The position numbers and the translations under genes are program-made. Source: MGBC113645 sp036308445 (GTDB lineage: Bacteria; Bacillota_I; Bacilli_A; Erysipelotrichales; Coprobacillaceae). Taken from it: a DNA stretch of 64,000 nt. The stretch's first letter is position 1, and each line of letters opens with the position of its first letter. Positions 16,933-25,284 of the stretch are shown here, piece after piece. The stretch spans positions 38,457 through 102,456 of the forward strand of contig JAXJVS010000122.1 in NCBI GenBank assembly GCA_036308445.1. The letters are read 5' to 3'. A model generated the notes under the pieces. It searched no databases. It had not been told where the DNA came from and worked only from the letters and a program-made list of their open reading frames with translations.

Positions 16933-18644
16933 TGAAACCATTAACAATTGATGATTATGATTTAGTCAAACATTATTTAGAAAAGGCTAATTATGAAGGA
17001 TATAATTCTAATTTTGTTACAATGATGATGTGGAATCACGAATATCATATTGAATATGAAATACACAATCATTTCTTAATTATGTTACATTATTATAATG
17101 ACGATTACTTCTGGGCTATGCCTTTTACAACAAAAGAATATTATAAAGAAGCTATTGATTATATGATAGAATATAGTAAAAACAATCATTTTGAATTCAA
17201 AATCGATTGTGCTATTCAATCTTTTGTTGATGATATAAAAACTATTTATAATGATCAATTTATATATGAAAGAACAAAATATAATGATGATTATATCTAT
17301 GAAAAAAATATGTTAATAACATTATCTGGAAAGAAAATGCAAAAAAGACGAAATCACTATAATGCTTTTTTAAAGAACTATCCTAAGTTTATATATAAAG
17401 ATTTGGATTCAGTAGAAGATTTCAATGATGTTTTAGAATGTTATAGTCGATGGGAAAGTCATAAAGAAAAGAGTGATTCTTTAACTTCTGAAGTTTATGG
17501 AATAATGAAGTTATTATCTATAAAGAAAATCTTAGATATAGAAGCAGGAGCTATTTATATTGATAATAAAATGGAAGCATTTATTATTGCTTCAAAGCTA
17601 AATCATAGAACCATTCAAATCCATGTTGAAAAGGCTAATAAAAATATTAGAGGTTTATATCCTGCAATATTAAAAGAATTCCTTAAAAGACATTTTAAAG
17701 ACTATTTATATGTAAACAGGGAAGAGGATATGGGATTAGAGAATCTAAGAAAATCTAAATTAGCTTTACATCCTATGAATATGATAAAAAAATATTGTAT
17801 ACATCCAAATAAATCTGAAGTCATCAAATGTATAAAAAGTGAAAAAGAAGAAATAAAAAAAATTTGGTATGATACATTTGATGACGAAACAATGAAATCT
17901 ACAGATTTTTATTTTGAAAATTGTTTTAATGAAGATAACACTTATTTATTGAAAAACAACAACACAATTATTTCGGGGCTTCAAATAGTACCATTTCAAA
18001 TGTCTATAAATTCTATAAATGAGGAGGTCTATTTTATATTAGGAGTATTCACAAAAAAAGAATATGAAAGACAAGGATTTATGAAAAAACTATTCAAATA
18101 CGTGCTTTCACTAGAAAAGTATAAACACAAGAAAATATATTTACAAGCATACAATCCTGATATATATAAAAGTTTTGGTTTTTTACCTTCTCACTATCAT
18201 TATAAATATATTATTGATAGACCGTTTGATAATTTTGATAAAGATATTTTAACAAATGATTATCAATTTCTTTTGGCTTTATATAATGAATTTGTAGAGA
18301 ATTTTAATGAATATAGAATTAGGGATAAAGGATACTTTGAATGGCTAATTCAAAGATGTAAAGCTTTTGATGAAGAAATTAAAGTATTTTATTTTAATAA
18401 GCAAATTGATGGATATGCAATTTTTCAAAACAATGATGAGTTTATATCTGTAAGTGAAATTATTTATAAAAGTGAAAAGGCTTTGAAAAGAATGATAAAT
18501 ACTCTATTAGACATTAATAAGAGAGTTATTATTGAAACAGATTTGAAGACAAGTATTGTTGAAGACAAAGAAAAAATTATAGTAATGCTTTCTAACTATC
18601 ATAATATCGATTATTCTAATAAATACATTAACGAAATCTATTGA
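16932..18644 (+). CDS. Two-domain acyltransferase: DUF2156 fused to GNAT
   Basis: A 570-residue protein that appears to combine two acyltransferase-like modules. Residues 1 to about 290 resemble DUF2156, the GNAT-like fold of phosphatidylglycerol lysyltransferase C-termini, with KRRNHYNAFLKNYP and NIRGLYPAILKEF. Residues from about 300 form a second GNAT domain of the Eis type. There the acetyl-CoA loop is seen as FTKKEYERQGFMKKLFKY, and YKSFGFLPSHY is the typical GF-containing end of that domain. No membrane segments are evident, so it is cytosolic rather than an MprF. It is translationally coupled to the upstream DUF815 ATPase. The substrate is unknown. Confidence 0.72.
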   Translation: MKPLTIDDYDLVKHYLEKANYEGYNSNFVTMMMWNHEYHIEYEIHNHFLIMLHYYNDDYFWAMPFTTKEYYKEAIDYMIEYSKNNHFEFKIDCAIQSFVDDIKTIYNDQFIYERTKYNDDYIYEKNMLITLSGKKMQKRRNHYNAFLKNYPKFIYKDLDSVEDFNDVLECYSRWESHKEKSDSLTSEVYGIMKLLSIKKILDIEAGAIYIDNKMEAFIIASKLNHRTIQIHVEKANKNIRGLYPAILKEFLKRHFKDYLYVNREEDMGLENLRKSKLALHPMNMIKKYCIHPNKSEVIKCIKSEKEEIKKIWYDTFDDETMKSTDFYFENCFNEDNTYLLKNNNTIISGLQIVPFQMSINSINEEVYFILGVFTKKEYERQGFMKKLFKYVLSLEKYKHKKIYLQAYNPDIYKSFGFLPSHYHYKYIIDRPFDNFDKDILTNDYQFLLALYNEFVENFNEYRIRDKGYFEWLIQRCKAFDEEIKVFYFNKQIDGYAIFQNNDEFISVSEIIYKSEKALKRMINTLLDINKRVIIETDLKTSIVEDKEKIIVMLSNYHNIDYSNKYINEIY

Positions 18645-18653
18645 GATAAAATA

Positions 18654-18682
18654 TTGACATGATGATAAATTTTTGTTACATT
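18654..18682 (+). promoter_or_regulatory. Sigma-A promoter of purF
   Basis: TTGACA (18654-18659, perfect) and TACATT (18677-18682) are 17 bp apart. The leader to the purF ATG is only about 25 nt, too short for a purine riboswitch. Confidence 0.6.
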
Positions 18683-18713
18683 AATTTCGTAGTTGTCATA
18701 TTGGAGGTTAATT

Positions 18714-20129
18714 ATGGAATGTTTTGACAAAGAATTACATGAAGAATGTGGAGTTTTTGCAGTTATAGGACACGAAGAAGCATCAAAATTATGTTATTAT
18801 GGATTACATAGTTTACAACATCGCGGTCAAGAAGCTGCAGGAATATTAGTCAATAATAATGGTAAGTTTAATATTCATAAGGGAGAAGGTCTAGTTACAG
18901 AAGTATTTAATGCAGATAAAATTTCATCAATGAAAGGGAAATCTGCAATTGGGCACGTTAGATACTCTACTGCCGGAGGTGGTGGAATAGCGAATGTGCA
19001 ACCATTCCTATTTAAGACATTAGATGGTTGTTTGGGGATAGCTCATAACGGAAACATTGTTAATGCTAATCTATTAAAAAAAGAATTAGAATCAAAGGGG
19101 AGTATATTTTCATCTTCTTCTGATACGGAAATATTAGGTCATTTAATTAAAAGAAGCGAGGGAAGAATGATTGATAGAATTTGTAAATCGTTAGATATGC
19201 TAGATGGCGCTTTTGCTTTTTTAATACTTATTGAAGATAGAATTTATGCAGCAAGAGATCGTTATGGTTTACGACCATTATCAATCGGTGTAATGGCTAA
19301 TGGAGCATATGTGTTATCATCAGAAACATGTGCGTTAGATGTAGTTGGTGCTAAATTTGTTAGAGATGTTGAGCCGGGAGAAGTTATTAGAATTAAAGGT
19401 AATCAACTTATTTCAAAAATATATACTAATCAGCCAGTAATTGATAAAATATGTGCCATGGAATATATATACTTTTCTCGCCCTGATAGTACTTTAGATG
19501 GAATTAATGTCCATACAACAAGAAAATTAGCAGGTAAAGAATTATATAAAGAAAATCCAATAGAAGCAGATGTTGTTATTGGTGTTCCTGATTCATCAAT
19601 ATCAGCAGCAATTGGATATGCTGAGGAATCAGGTATTCCATATGAAATGGGATTAGTAAAAAATAAATATGTAGGTAGAACTTTTATTCAACCTACTAAA
19701 GAACTAAGAGAGCAGGGAGTAAGAATGAAACTGTCAGCTGTTTCCTCAATAGTCAATGGAAAAAAGGTAGTAATGATTGATGATTCCATAGTTCGTGGTA
19801 CTACCTCAAAACGAATAGTTAGATTATTAAAAGATGCTGGAGCAAAAGAAGTTCACGTAAGAATAGCTTCTCCAGCAATTAAATACCCATGTTTTTACGG
19901 AGTAGATACATCTACATATGAGGAGCTTATTTCTAATAAAATGTCAATAGATGAATTATGTAATTATATAGAAGCTAATAGTTTGGCATTTATAAGTGAG
20001 AGTGGATTAGAAAAATCAATACATTTTAAAAAAGAGCATACTTGCGGTTTGTGCTTGTCATGTTTTAATGGACATTATGTGACAAAACTTTATAATTCAT
20101 TTAAAGATGCCAATAAAGATGAAAAGTAA
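18714..20129 (+). CDS. purF: Amidophosphoribosyltransferase (PurF)
   Basis: First committed enzyme of de novo purine synthesis, which moves the glutamine amide to PRPP. A glutaminase domain begins ELHEECGVFAV, and the cysteine at residue 12 should become the N-terminal nucleophile after removal of an 11-residue propeptide. The phosphoribosyltransferase domain carries the PRPP loop VVMIDDSIVRGTTSK near residue 352. Cysteines near the end (CGLCLSC) and CFYG near 391 fit the Fe-S ligands of the Bacillus type enzyme. The ATG at 18714 has GGAGG 6 bp upstream. An earlier in-frame TTG would include that site. The gene is alone, without other pur genes, and is followed by tandem terminators. Confidence 0.95.
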   Translation: MECFDKELHEECGVFAVIGHEEASKLCYYGLHSLQHRGQEAAGILVNNNGKFNIHKGEGLVTEVFNADKISSMKGKSAIGHVRYSTAGGGGIANVQPFLFKTLDGCLGIAHNGNIVNANLLKKELESKGSIFSSSSDTEILGHLIKRSEGRMIDRICKSLDMLDGAFAFLILIEDRIYAARDRYGLRPLSIGVMANGAYVLSSETCALDVVGAKFVRDVEPGEVIRIKGNQLISKIYTNQPVIDKICAMEYIYFSRPDSTLDGINVHTTRKLAGKELYKENPIEADVVIGVPDSSISAAIGYAEESGIPYEMGLVKNKYVGRTFIQPTKELREQGVRMKLSAVSSIVNGKKVVMIDDSIVRGTTSKRIVRLLKDAGAKEVHVRIASPAIKYPCFYGVDTSTYEELISNKMSIDELCNYIEANSLAFISESGLEKSIHFKKEHTCGLCLSCFNGHYVTKLYNSFKDANKDEK

Positions 20130-20145
20130 AAAAATTAAAATACAC

Positions 20146-20181
20146 AAAGAGTCTTGATTGTTAAATCAAAACTCTTTTTTT
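20146..20181 (+). terminator. Terminator after purF
   Basis: AAAGAGT with ACTCTTT and inner TTGAT with ATCAA form a 12-bp stem with one mismatch, followed by a T-run. Confidence 0.75.
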
Positions 20182-20217
20182 CTAGGGTATCCAAATTATT
20201 TTAGGGTCATTTATATT

Positions 20218-20247
20218 TGGAAATGATGCATTCATTTCCATTTTTTT
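20218..20247 (+). terminator. Second hairpin downstream of purF
   Basis: TGGAAATGA-TGCAT-TCATTTCCA is a perfect 9-bp stem followed by seven T. Confidence 0.78.
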
Positions 20248-20288
20248 ATTATAATATGAGTGATGAAAAAATTAACTGATATCTAATA

Positions 20289-20322
20289 AAACGTGTCTAC
20301 CTTATAATAGATACGTTTTTTT
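20289..20322 (+). terminator. Third hairpin downstream of purF
   Basis: AAACGTGTCTA pairs with TAGATACGTTT (11 bp, one G-T), 8-nt loop, followed by a T-run. With the two preceding hairpins it makes a triple stop for transcription entering the terminus region. Confidence 0.72.
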
Positions 20323-20560
20323 ACTTAAAATTAAAATTATAAAGAAATAATCAACATTTGTTGGGGTAGACATATTTCCTATATGACGCAACTTCGCAAA
20401 ACTCCTTGTTTTAATTTGTGTTAACTTTAACAACAAATTCGTAATTTTGTAAGTATAAATCATAGCTATTCAATATAAGTATCACTTTTTTTAAAATACT
20501 AAATATAAGTAAGATTATCTAATAAATTTTATAGACATAGTATTTATATATTCATCATTT

Positions 20561-20587
20561 TAAAAAGACATTCTGTTGAATGTCTTA
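20561..20587 (-). terminator. Terminator of a lost minus-strand gene
   Basis: On the minus strand AAGACATTC-AACA-GAATGTCTT is a perfect 9-bp stem followed by TTTTT. It sits just after the stop of the broken frame at 20611, which supports that frame having been a real gene. Confidence 0.65.
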
Positions 20588-20610
20588 AGAGATGGTTATT
20601 TGAACTTTGC

Positions 20611-20828
20611 TTATTTTACTAGATATTTATCAAGATTTGGAGCAGTACTTGCTGAAATTGCTTCCAATATATAATCTAAGTTTTCAAAAACATAGTTTCT
20701 ATTTTGATATTCTGGAACGACTTTGAATTTTAATTTTATAATGTCATTTTTTTGAGTCTATATATCAAGTGGATTATGTGATAATCAGTGTCATTTCTAC
20801 TATAACTGCTTATATTACTATGAAATTT
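20611..20828 (-). pseudogene. C-terminal remnant of an unidentified gene
   Basis: The minus strand encodes 48 residues up to a stop at 20611, including VVPEYQNRNYVFENL and SASTAPNLDKYLVK, without a start codon. A further in-phase stretch (NDTDYHIIHLIYRLKK) can be joined by one extra base in a run of seven A near 20745. This suggests a frameshifted gene remnant that begins about 20828. Its terminator follows. I do not recognise the family. Confidence 0.4.
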
Positions 20829-20997
20829 TCAGAGAGGACTGTATTATTGTCGAACATATAACCACAGTGAAAGATTTCAAAAGGAAGCACAAAAGGAATT
20901 ATATAAATTAAAGGCGAAACTTCAGTCTAAAATTATTCCTGAAATCAATGAACTAAAAAACGTCATATCAGCATTATTAATAGTAGACAAAATATAG
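20824..20997 (+). pseudogene. Plus-strand reading-frame remnant ending beside the dif-like site
   Basis: A 57-codon open stretch with no usable start contains RTYNHSERFQKEAQKE and then a helix-like Lys/Leu-rich segment, ending 11 bp before the dif-like site. Codon composition looks protein-coding. The family is not recognised. It may be the tail of an element once inserted at dif, which is inference. Confidence 0.28.
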
Positions 20998-21008
20998 TAA
21001 TTAGGAGT

Positions 21009-21036
21009 ACTTCGCATAATGTATATTATGTGATTT
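21009..21036. other. dif: dif-like XerC/XerD chromosome dimer resolution site
   Basis: A 28-bp site has a left arm ACTTCGCATAA, a 6-bp centre TGTATA and a right arm TTATGTGATTT. The core CGCATAATGTATATTATGT is identical to 19 consecutive bases of E. coli dif. The first five bases ACTTC match Bacillus subtilis dif, and 21 of 28 positions agree with that site as I recall it. It lies exactly where gene orientation switches from + to -, and xerD is 1.5 kb away. The inverted arms give a hairpin, but the poor T-run makes a terminator a weaker reading. Confidence 0.8.
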
Positions 21037-21049
21037 TTAACGATTAAAA

Positions 21050-21322
21050 TTATGTTGTCTGTATAACTAATATAATAGTTATAAATATCATCATGAATAA
21101 CGCTAAATACATTATATATGATAATATTTTTTCTTTATTTTTATTATTGTTCTTTACCGCAAGAAATGAAGCTATAAACATTAGCATAGCGATAACATAG
21201 TTTACTATTGAAGGTAAAAAGCTAGAATCAATAGATATACCTGAAGCAAAAAACAAACTTCCTAGTAATAAGCTTGCTAGAGATGCCAAAACAATTTTGT
21301 TGATATCATTTTTATCATTCAT
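21050..21322 (-). CDS. Small three-helix membrane protein, unknown
   Basis: A 90-residue hydrophobic protein with three predicted membrane helices (about 10-30, 36-58 and 67-88) and a short charged loop KNNNKNKEK between the second and third. The N-terminus is charged (MNDKNDINK). I do not recognise the family. The gene starts 1 bp after the deoB stop and so belongs to the xerD-deoB operon, where Bacillus has a purine nucleoside phosphorylase gene. It is the last gene before the dif-like site. Confidence 0.65.
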   Translation of the reverse strand: MNDKNDINKIVLASLASLLLGSLFFASGISIDSSFLPSIVNYVIAMLMFIASFLAVKNNNKNKEKILSYIMYLALFMMIFITIILVIQTT

Positions 21323-21323
21323 A

Positions 21324-22502
21324 TTAAATTTCCTTCATTAACGAATAACCAATGCCTGGATTATTTACGGAAAAATTATCAGCTATTGTTGCTCCTATAA
21401 CAGCAAAGCTCTTCAATAAACCAAGATTTTTTTGATTATACATTTTTTTACTATACATTATTAGTGGTACGTTTTCTCGAGTATGGTCAGTTCCTTTATA
21501 TGTGGGATCATTACCATGATCAGCAGTAATCATTATTAAATCATCTTCTTTAATAACTTTCAAAAGTTCTTCCAATAATTGATCAAATTCAACAATAGCT
21601 TGCGCATATCCCGCCGTATCTCTTCTATGACCATACAACGCATCAAAATCAACTAGATTTACGAAAACCAAACCATTAAATTCCTGTTTTGCTAAATCAA
21701 TAGTTTTTAGCATTCCATCTCTATTTGAAGTTGTTTTGATTTTTTGTGATATTCCTTGATCAACAAAAATATCTGAAATTTTACCTATCCCAATAACATC
21801 AATATTATTTTCTTTCAAAGAATCTAAAACTGTCTTACCAAACGGTTTTAATGCTAAATCATGTCTATTTGCAGTACGAACAAACTCCCCTATTTTTTCT
21901 CCAATAAAAGGGCGAGCAATAACACGTCCAATTTTCCATTCATCCCTCATGGCAATCTCTCTGGCAATATTGCATGCTGAATATAATTCTTCTAATGGTA
22001 TGTATTTTTCATTGGCTGCTATTTGGAATACTGAATCAGCTGAAGTATAGACAATCCAATCTCCAGTTTTAATTTGATGTTCTCCCCAATCATCAATTAT
22101 TTTAGTACCACTTTCAGCATAATTACCGACACACTTTCTACCCGTTTTTTCTTCAAATAATTTAATAAATTCTTCAGGAAATCCATTATCAGTAAATGTT
22201 TTGAATGGTTTTTCTACTTTTAACCCCATCATTTCCCAATGACCAGTCATTGTATCTTTTCCACGAGATACTTCTTCGAGTCTTGCAATAGTGCCTAATG
22301 TTTTTTTTAAAGGATATATTCCTTTAAAATCACCTAAATTTCCTAAACCTAAACCTTCTAATGTAGGAACGTCTAAACCATTAACAAAATCACAAATATG
22401 TTCTAAAGTATTAGCGCCATAGTCATCATATTTTTCAGCATCAACAGCCTCGCCAATTCCTAATGAATCTAAAACTATTAAAAATATTCTTTTATATTTC
22501 AT
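21324..22502 (-). CDS. deoB: Phosphopentomutase (DeoB)
   Basis: Interconverts ribose 1-phosphate and ribose 5-phosphate, and the deoxy forms, in nucleoside salvage (392 aa). It is an alkaline-phosphatase-superfamily enzyme. The metal and phosphate site is seen in IVLDSLGIGEA, GKDTMTGHWEMMG (nucleophile threonine), VNLVDFDALYGHRRD, TADHGNDP and DHTRENVPL. The ATG at 22502 is preferred because GAGG is 8 bp upstream, against 2 bp for the ATG at 22508. It overlaps the end of xerD. The xerD-deoB order is as in Bacillus subtilis (ripX-drm). Confidence 0.94.
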   Translation of the reverse strand: MKYKRIFLIVLDSLGIGEAVDAEKYDDYGANTLEHICDFVNGLDVPTLEGLGLGNLGDFKGIYPLKKTLGTIARLEEVSRGKDTMTGHWEMMGLKVEKPFKTFTDNGFPEEFIKLFEEKTGRKCVGNYAESGTKIIDDWGEHQIKTGDWIVYTSADSVFQIAANEKYIPLEELYSACNIAREIAMRDEWKIGRVIARPFIGEKIGEFVRTANRHDLALKPFGKTVLDSLKENNIDVIGIGKISDIFVDQGISQKIKTTSNRDGMLKTIDLAKQEFNGLVFVNLVDFDALYGHRRDTAGYAQAIVEFDQLLEELLKVIKEDDLIMITADHGNDPTYKGTDHTRENVPLIMYSKKMYNQKNLGLLKSFAVIGATIADNFSVNNPGIGYSLMKEI

Positions 22503-23400
22503 TATCATTACCTCGTTTTATCATTCTAGGATGTTTTTCTTTATAATCTTTAATTATTTTTTCTTGAGAAACATGAGTATATATAGTGGTTGTAGAAATA
22601 TCACTATGGCCTAACATTTCTTGTATTGATCTTAAATCCGCTTCATTTTCTAATAAATGAGTGGCAAAAGTATGTCTAATGGAATGAGGGCTTATATGTT
22701 TTTTTAATCCTGCATTTTTACATATTTTTTCTAAAATATGATAAAAATTATCTCTACTCATTACATTTCCTTTTTGATTAATAAATAGAAATTTTGAACT
22801 TTTTCCATGTAATAATTCATCTCTATAGTTAGAAATATAATCTTTTAAATAAAGGCAGACCATATCATTCATAGGTACTATTCTTTCTTTATTGCCTTTA
22901 CCAATGCATCTAAGCAATTTTTCTTGAATATGAATATCTGATAAAGTTAAGTGAGTTAATTCACTAATTCGTAAACCAGATGAATATAATAATTCTAGCA
23001 TACATCTATTACGTGAACTTTTTGCATCTACCACCTTAATAGATGTTAATAACTGGTTAATCTCTTCTTTAGTTAAAACTATCGGTAAGGATTTTTCTGT
23101 TTTGATAGTATCAATTCTTCCCATGATATTTTCTTTAATCATATTCTCTTTTTGTAAAAACAAATAAAATTGTTTTAAAGATGTTATATGCCTTTTTATA
23201 GACTTTTTAGATAAACTATCATGTAAATAAGACAAATACTGGTAAATTGTATTTTCAGTAATTTCACGAATATCTATATTATTGTTATATACAAGAAATT
23301 TGTTCAAGTCCCTTTCATATGCTTCTATAGTATTATTGCTTAAGTGTTTTTCAATTAATAAGTACTCTATATATTCATGTATTGCTTCTTTTATATTCAA
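22492..23400 (-). CDS. xerD: Tyrosine recombinase XerD
   Basis: Site-specific recombinase that resolves chromosome dimers at dif together with XerC (302 aa). The N-terminal SAM-like DNA-binding domain spans about residues 5-90. The catalytic set is complete: SGLRISELTHL (Arg), HSIRHTFATHLL (His-x-x-Arg), LGHSDISTT (His) and the nucleophile tyrosine in TIYTHVS. XerD rather than XerC is chosen from context, because spoIIM-xerD-deoB matches the Bacillus order. A TTG at 23400 is the likely start: GGTGAT lies 4 bp before it, while the ATG at 23418 would fall right beside a TATAAT promoter element. It ends 1.5 kb from the dif-like site. Confidence 0.88.
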   Translation of the reverse strand: MNIKEAIHEYIEYLLIEKHLSNNTIEAYERDLNKFLVYNNNIDIREITENTIYQYLSYLHDSLSKKSIKRHITSLKQFYLFLQKENMIKENIMGRIDTIKTEKSLPIVLTKEEINQLLTSIKVVDAKSSRNRCMLELLYSSGLRISELTHLTLSDIHIQEKLLRCIGKGNKERIVPMNDMVCLYLKDYISNYRDELLHGKSSKFLFINQKGNVMSRDNFYHILEKICKNAGLKKHISPHSIRHTFATHLLENEADLRSIQEMLGHSDISTTTIYTHVSQEKIIKDYKEKHPRMIKRGNDNEI

Positions 23401-23454
23401 AATAATCACCAATATCATTATAACAAAATTCTATTAGTCACTCTACTAAAATAA

Positions 23455-24015
23455 TTATATAATCTCAACAAGATTAACCCTAATCAATAATGATATAATA
23501 AAAACAATAAGAACAAAAATTATAGAATTGAGATTATAATTCATTATACTTTTACCATTAAAATTATCCTCGATAAAAAAGGTAACTATAAGCGTTTGGA
23601 AAGATAAAGTAATGTTTGGAAAAAAAAGGAGCAGAAGAAATAATAATTCAAAAAATAACTGTAATAATATTAGAAAAACAGAAATCGGTGTTAAATCAAA
23701 TGATAAAACATAAATAGACGAGAAAGAAATCTGTATTCCTTTTAAAAACACCAGAAACAAAATACCAATAAATCCTAAATAGCTTGAATTCAAATATGTA
23801 AACAAGAAAATAATTATAATATTTTGAATTAAAAAAATAGAATATTCTGTTTGTTCTTTGTTTATAAAAAATAAGGTCTTGAAAAAAGAAATAACTTGTT
23901 TTGAACAATATTGGTATTCAAACAAACCAAATAAAACACCAGAAAATAGAAAAGTAAAAAAAATTATAATTAAATACTTTTTATGATTAATAAGCTTATG
24001 TAAAAAAAAGTTCAT
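23455..24015 (-). CDS. spoIIM: Stage II sporulation protein M (SpoIIM)
   Basis: Membrane protein of 186 residues with about five hydrophobic helices, matching the SpoIIM/DUF95 family in layout. SpoIIM works with SpoIID and SpoIIP to thin septal peptidoglycan during engulfment. Sequence similarity is low, as usual for this protein, so the call leans on its place upstream of xerD-deoB, as in Bacillus (where fur intervenes). The ATG at 24015 has GAGGTGA 5 bp upstream. CATATAAT just before the ribosome binding site resembles a sigma-E -10 element. spoIID and spoIIP are not in this window. Confidence 0.75.
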   Translation of the reverse strand: MNFFLHKLINHKKYLIIIFFTFLFSGVLFGLFEYQYCSKQVISFFKTLFFINKEQTEYSIFLIQNIIIIFLFTYLNSSYLGFIGILFLVFLKGIQISFSSIYVLSFDLTPISVFLILLQLFFELLFLLLLFFPNITLSFQTLIVTFFIEDNFNGKSIMNYNLNSIIFVLIVFIISLLIRVNLVEII

Positions 24016-24054
24016 AAATATCACCTCAGTGAATTATATGAACTTCTTTATGGT

Positions 24055-25266
24055 TTATTCATCATTTTCTAAATATTTGTTTTGTATATTATTATTCAAA
24101 AGAGCTGATGCTTTTTTTAAAGAGTATTTTCCTTGTGATTCATATTCAATTCGCTTCAATATTTTATCAATTTCATCTTCATTGCTTCTTGCGTTAATAT
24201 CATTAAACAAAGATAATTGCTCATTGATTTTATTTTTCTCAATTACATTATTGAGTACAACTCCTACTAATCTCAAAGGTTCACCATGATAATTTTTTTC
24301 AAATAATAATAGTGCCATACTATAAATTGTTTCAAAATCATTAAAATAGTAATCATATACTGTTTGTCTGGAAATACTTTTTTCTCTTGAAAACTTTAAA
24401 GTTATTGAAATAGAATTAGAAACCATATTTCTTCTTTTTGCTCTATCAGAAACTTCTTTAGATAATTCTTTGAATTTTGACTTCAAAAAATCTATATCAC
24501 TACTATCTTCTTGAAAAGTAGTTGAATTACCAATAGATTTGAGCTGGTTATGATTAGTATTTATTTTTGAATAATCTTTTCCGTTAGCTTTTTGATAGTA
24601 TATAAAAGCGTTTTTTCCAAAAATAGGTTTGACAATATCATAATTTTTTCTTTTTGCTAAATCACCAATTGTGTATATTCCTAATTCTTTGAGCTTAGGT
24701 GCAGTCTTTTTGCCAATACCAAACATATCATCTATTGGTAAATCCCATATCATTTCTTTAAAATTTTGAGTTGTTATCATAGTTATTCCCATAGGTTTCT
24801 TTAAATCACTACCCATTTTAGCTAGAAACTTATTGGGAGCAATACCAATGGAACATTTCAAATGTAAGTCTTCATATACATGCTGTTGCATTTTTAAAGC
24901 AAGTAATTTAGGTGATATGTTTTCTTTTCTTATATAATCCGTCATATCCACATAACACTCATCGATACTAGCGACTTCTAATTGAGTAGAATATTGACCA
25001 ATAATTTCGAAAAACTGTCGTGATAAAGTCTTATATAGCGAAAAATGTGGCTCAATAACAATTAAAGAAGGACACTTTTCTTTTGCTAGATATAATGGCA
25101 TTGCAGAATGAATTCCATATTTTCTTGCTTCATAAGAAGCAGTAGTAACAATACTTCTTTTTTCATTACGAGAAATAGCTATTGGTTTATTTTCTAAAGT
25201 AGGATCATTAGCTATTTCTGCACTTGCAAAGAAAGCATTTAAATCAATATGAAATATAATTTGCAT
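24055..25266 (-). CDS. dinB: DNA polymerase IV (DinB), Y-family
   Basis: Translesion DNA polymerase of 403 residues. The palm domain carries the catalytic acids in IIFHIDLNAFFASAE near residue 3 and in ASIDECYVDMTDY near residue 100. The fingers YEARKYGIHSAMPLYLAK, the helix-hairpin-helix thumb (GIGKKTAPKLKELGIYTIGDLA) and the little-finger domain (REKSISRQTVYDYYF) follow in the normal order. The C-terminus (NNIQNKYLENDE) lacks an obvious beta-clamp peptide, but QLSLFND near residue 352 fits the clamp-binding consensus. The gene sits between spo0A and spoIIM, possibly co-transcribed with spo0A at an 18-bp gap. Confidence 0.93.
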   Translation of the reverse strand: MQIIFHIDLNAFFASAEIANDPTLENKPIAISRNEKRSIVTTASYEARKYGIHSAMPLYLAKEKCPSLIVIEPHFSLYKTLSRQFFEIIGQYSTQLEVASIDECYVDMTDYIRKENISPKLLALKMQQHVYEDLHLKCSIGIAPNKFLAKMGSDLKKPMGITMITTQNFKEMIWDLPIDDMFGIGKKTAPKLKELGIYTIGDLAKRKNYDIVKPIFGKNAFIYYQKANGKDYSKINTNHNQLKSIGNSTTFQEDSSDIDFLKSKFKELSKEVSDRAKRRNMVSNSISITLKFSREKSISRQTVYDYYFNDFETIYSMALLLFEKNYHGEPLRLVGVVLNNVIEKNKINEQLSLFNDINARSNEDEIDKILKRIEYESQGKYSLKKASALLNNNIQNKYLENDE

Positions 25267-25284
25267 GATTTTATCACCTCAAGA

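Larger units (their letters stand above)
20130..21049. other. Decayed, nearly gene-free convergence region
   Basis: A 920-bp stretch without an intact gene separates the mainly + strand left arm from the mainly - strand right arm. It holds three + strand terminator hairpins one after another (to 20322), a minus-strand terminator at 20561-20587, broken reading-frame fragments on both strands, and a dif-like recombination site at 21009-21036. The part from 20330 to 20560 shows nothing recognisable except an isolated ACTTCGCA (20391-20398), identical to the first eight bases of the dif site. Confidence 0.75.

Noticed and set aside
18645..18713. Purine riboswitch upstream of purF
   Set aside because: A good sigma-A promoter leaves a leader of only about 25 nt, too short for the aptamer.
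21009..21036. The dif-like palindrome as a mere transcription terminator
   Set aside because: The T-run is weak, the pairing is AT-rich, and 19 consecutive bases equal the E. coli dif core.
23455..24015. Generic unknown membrane protein
   Set aside because: Position before xerD-deoB and a sigma-E-like -10 fit SpoIIM better, although the sequence alone is weak.
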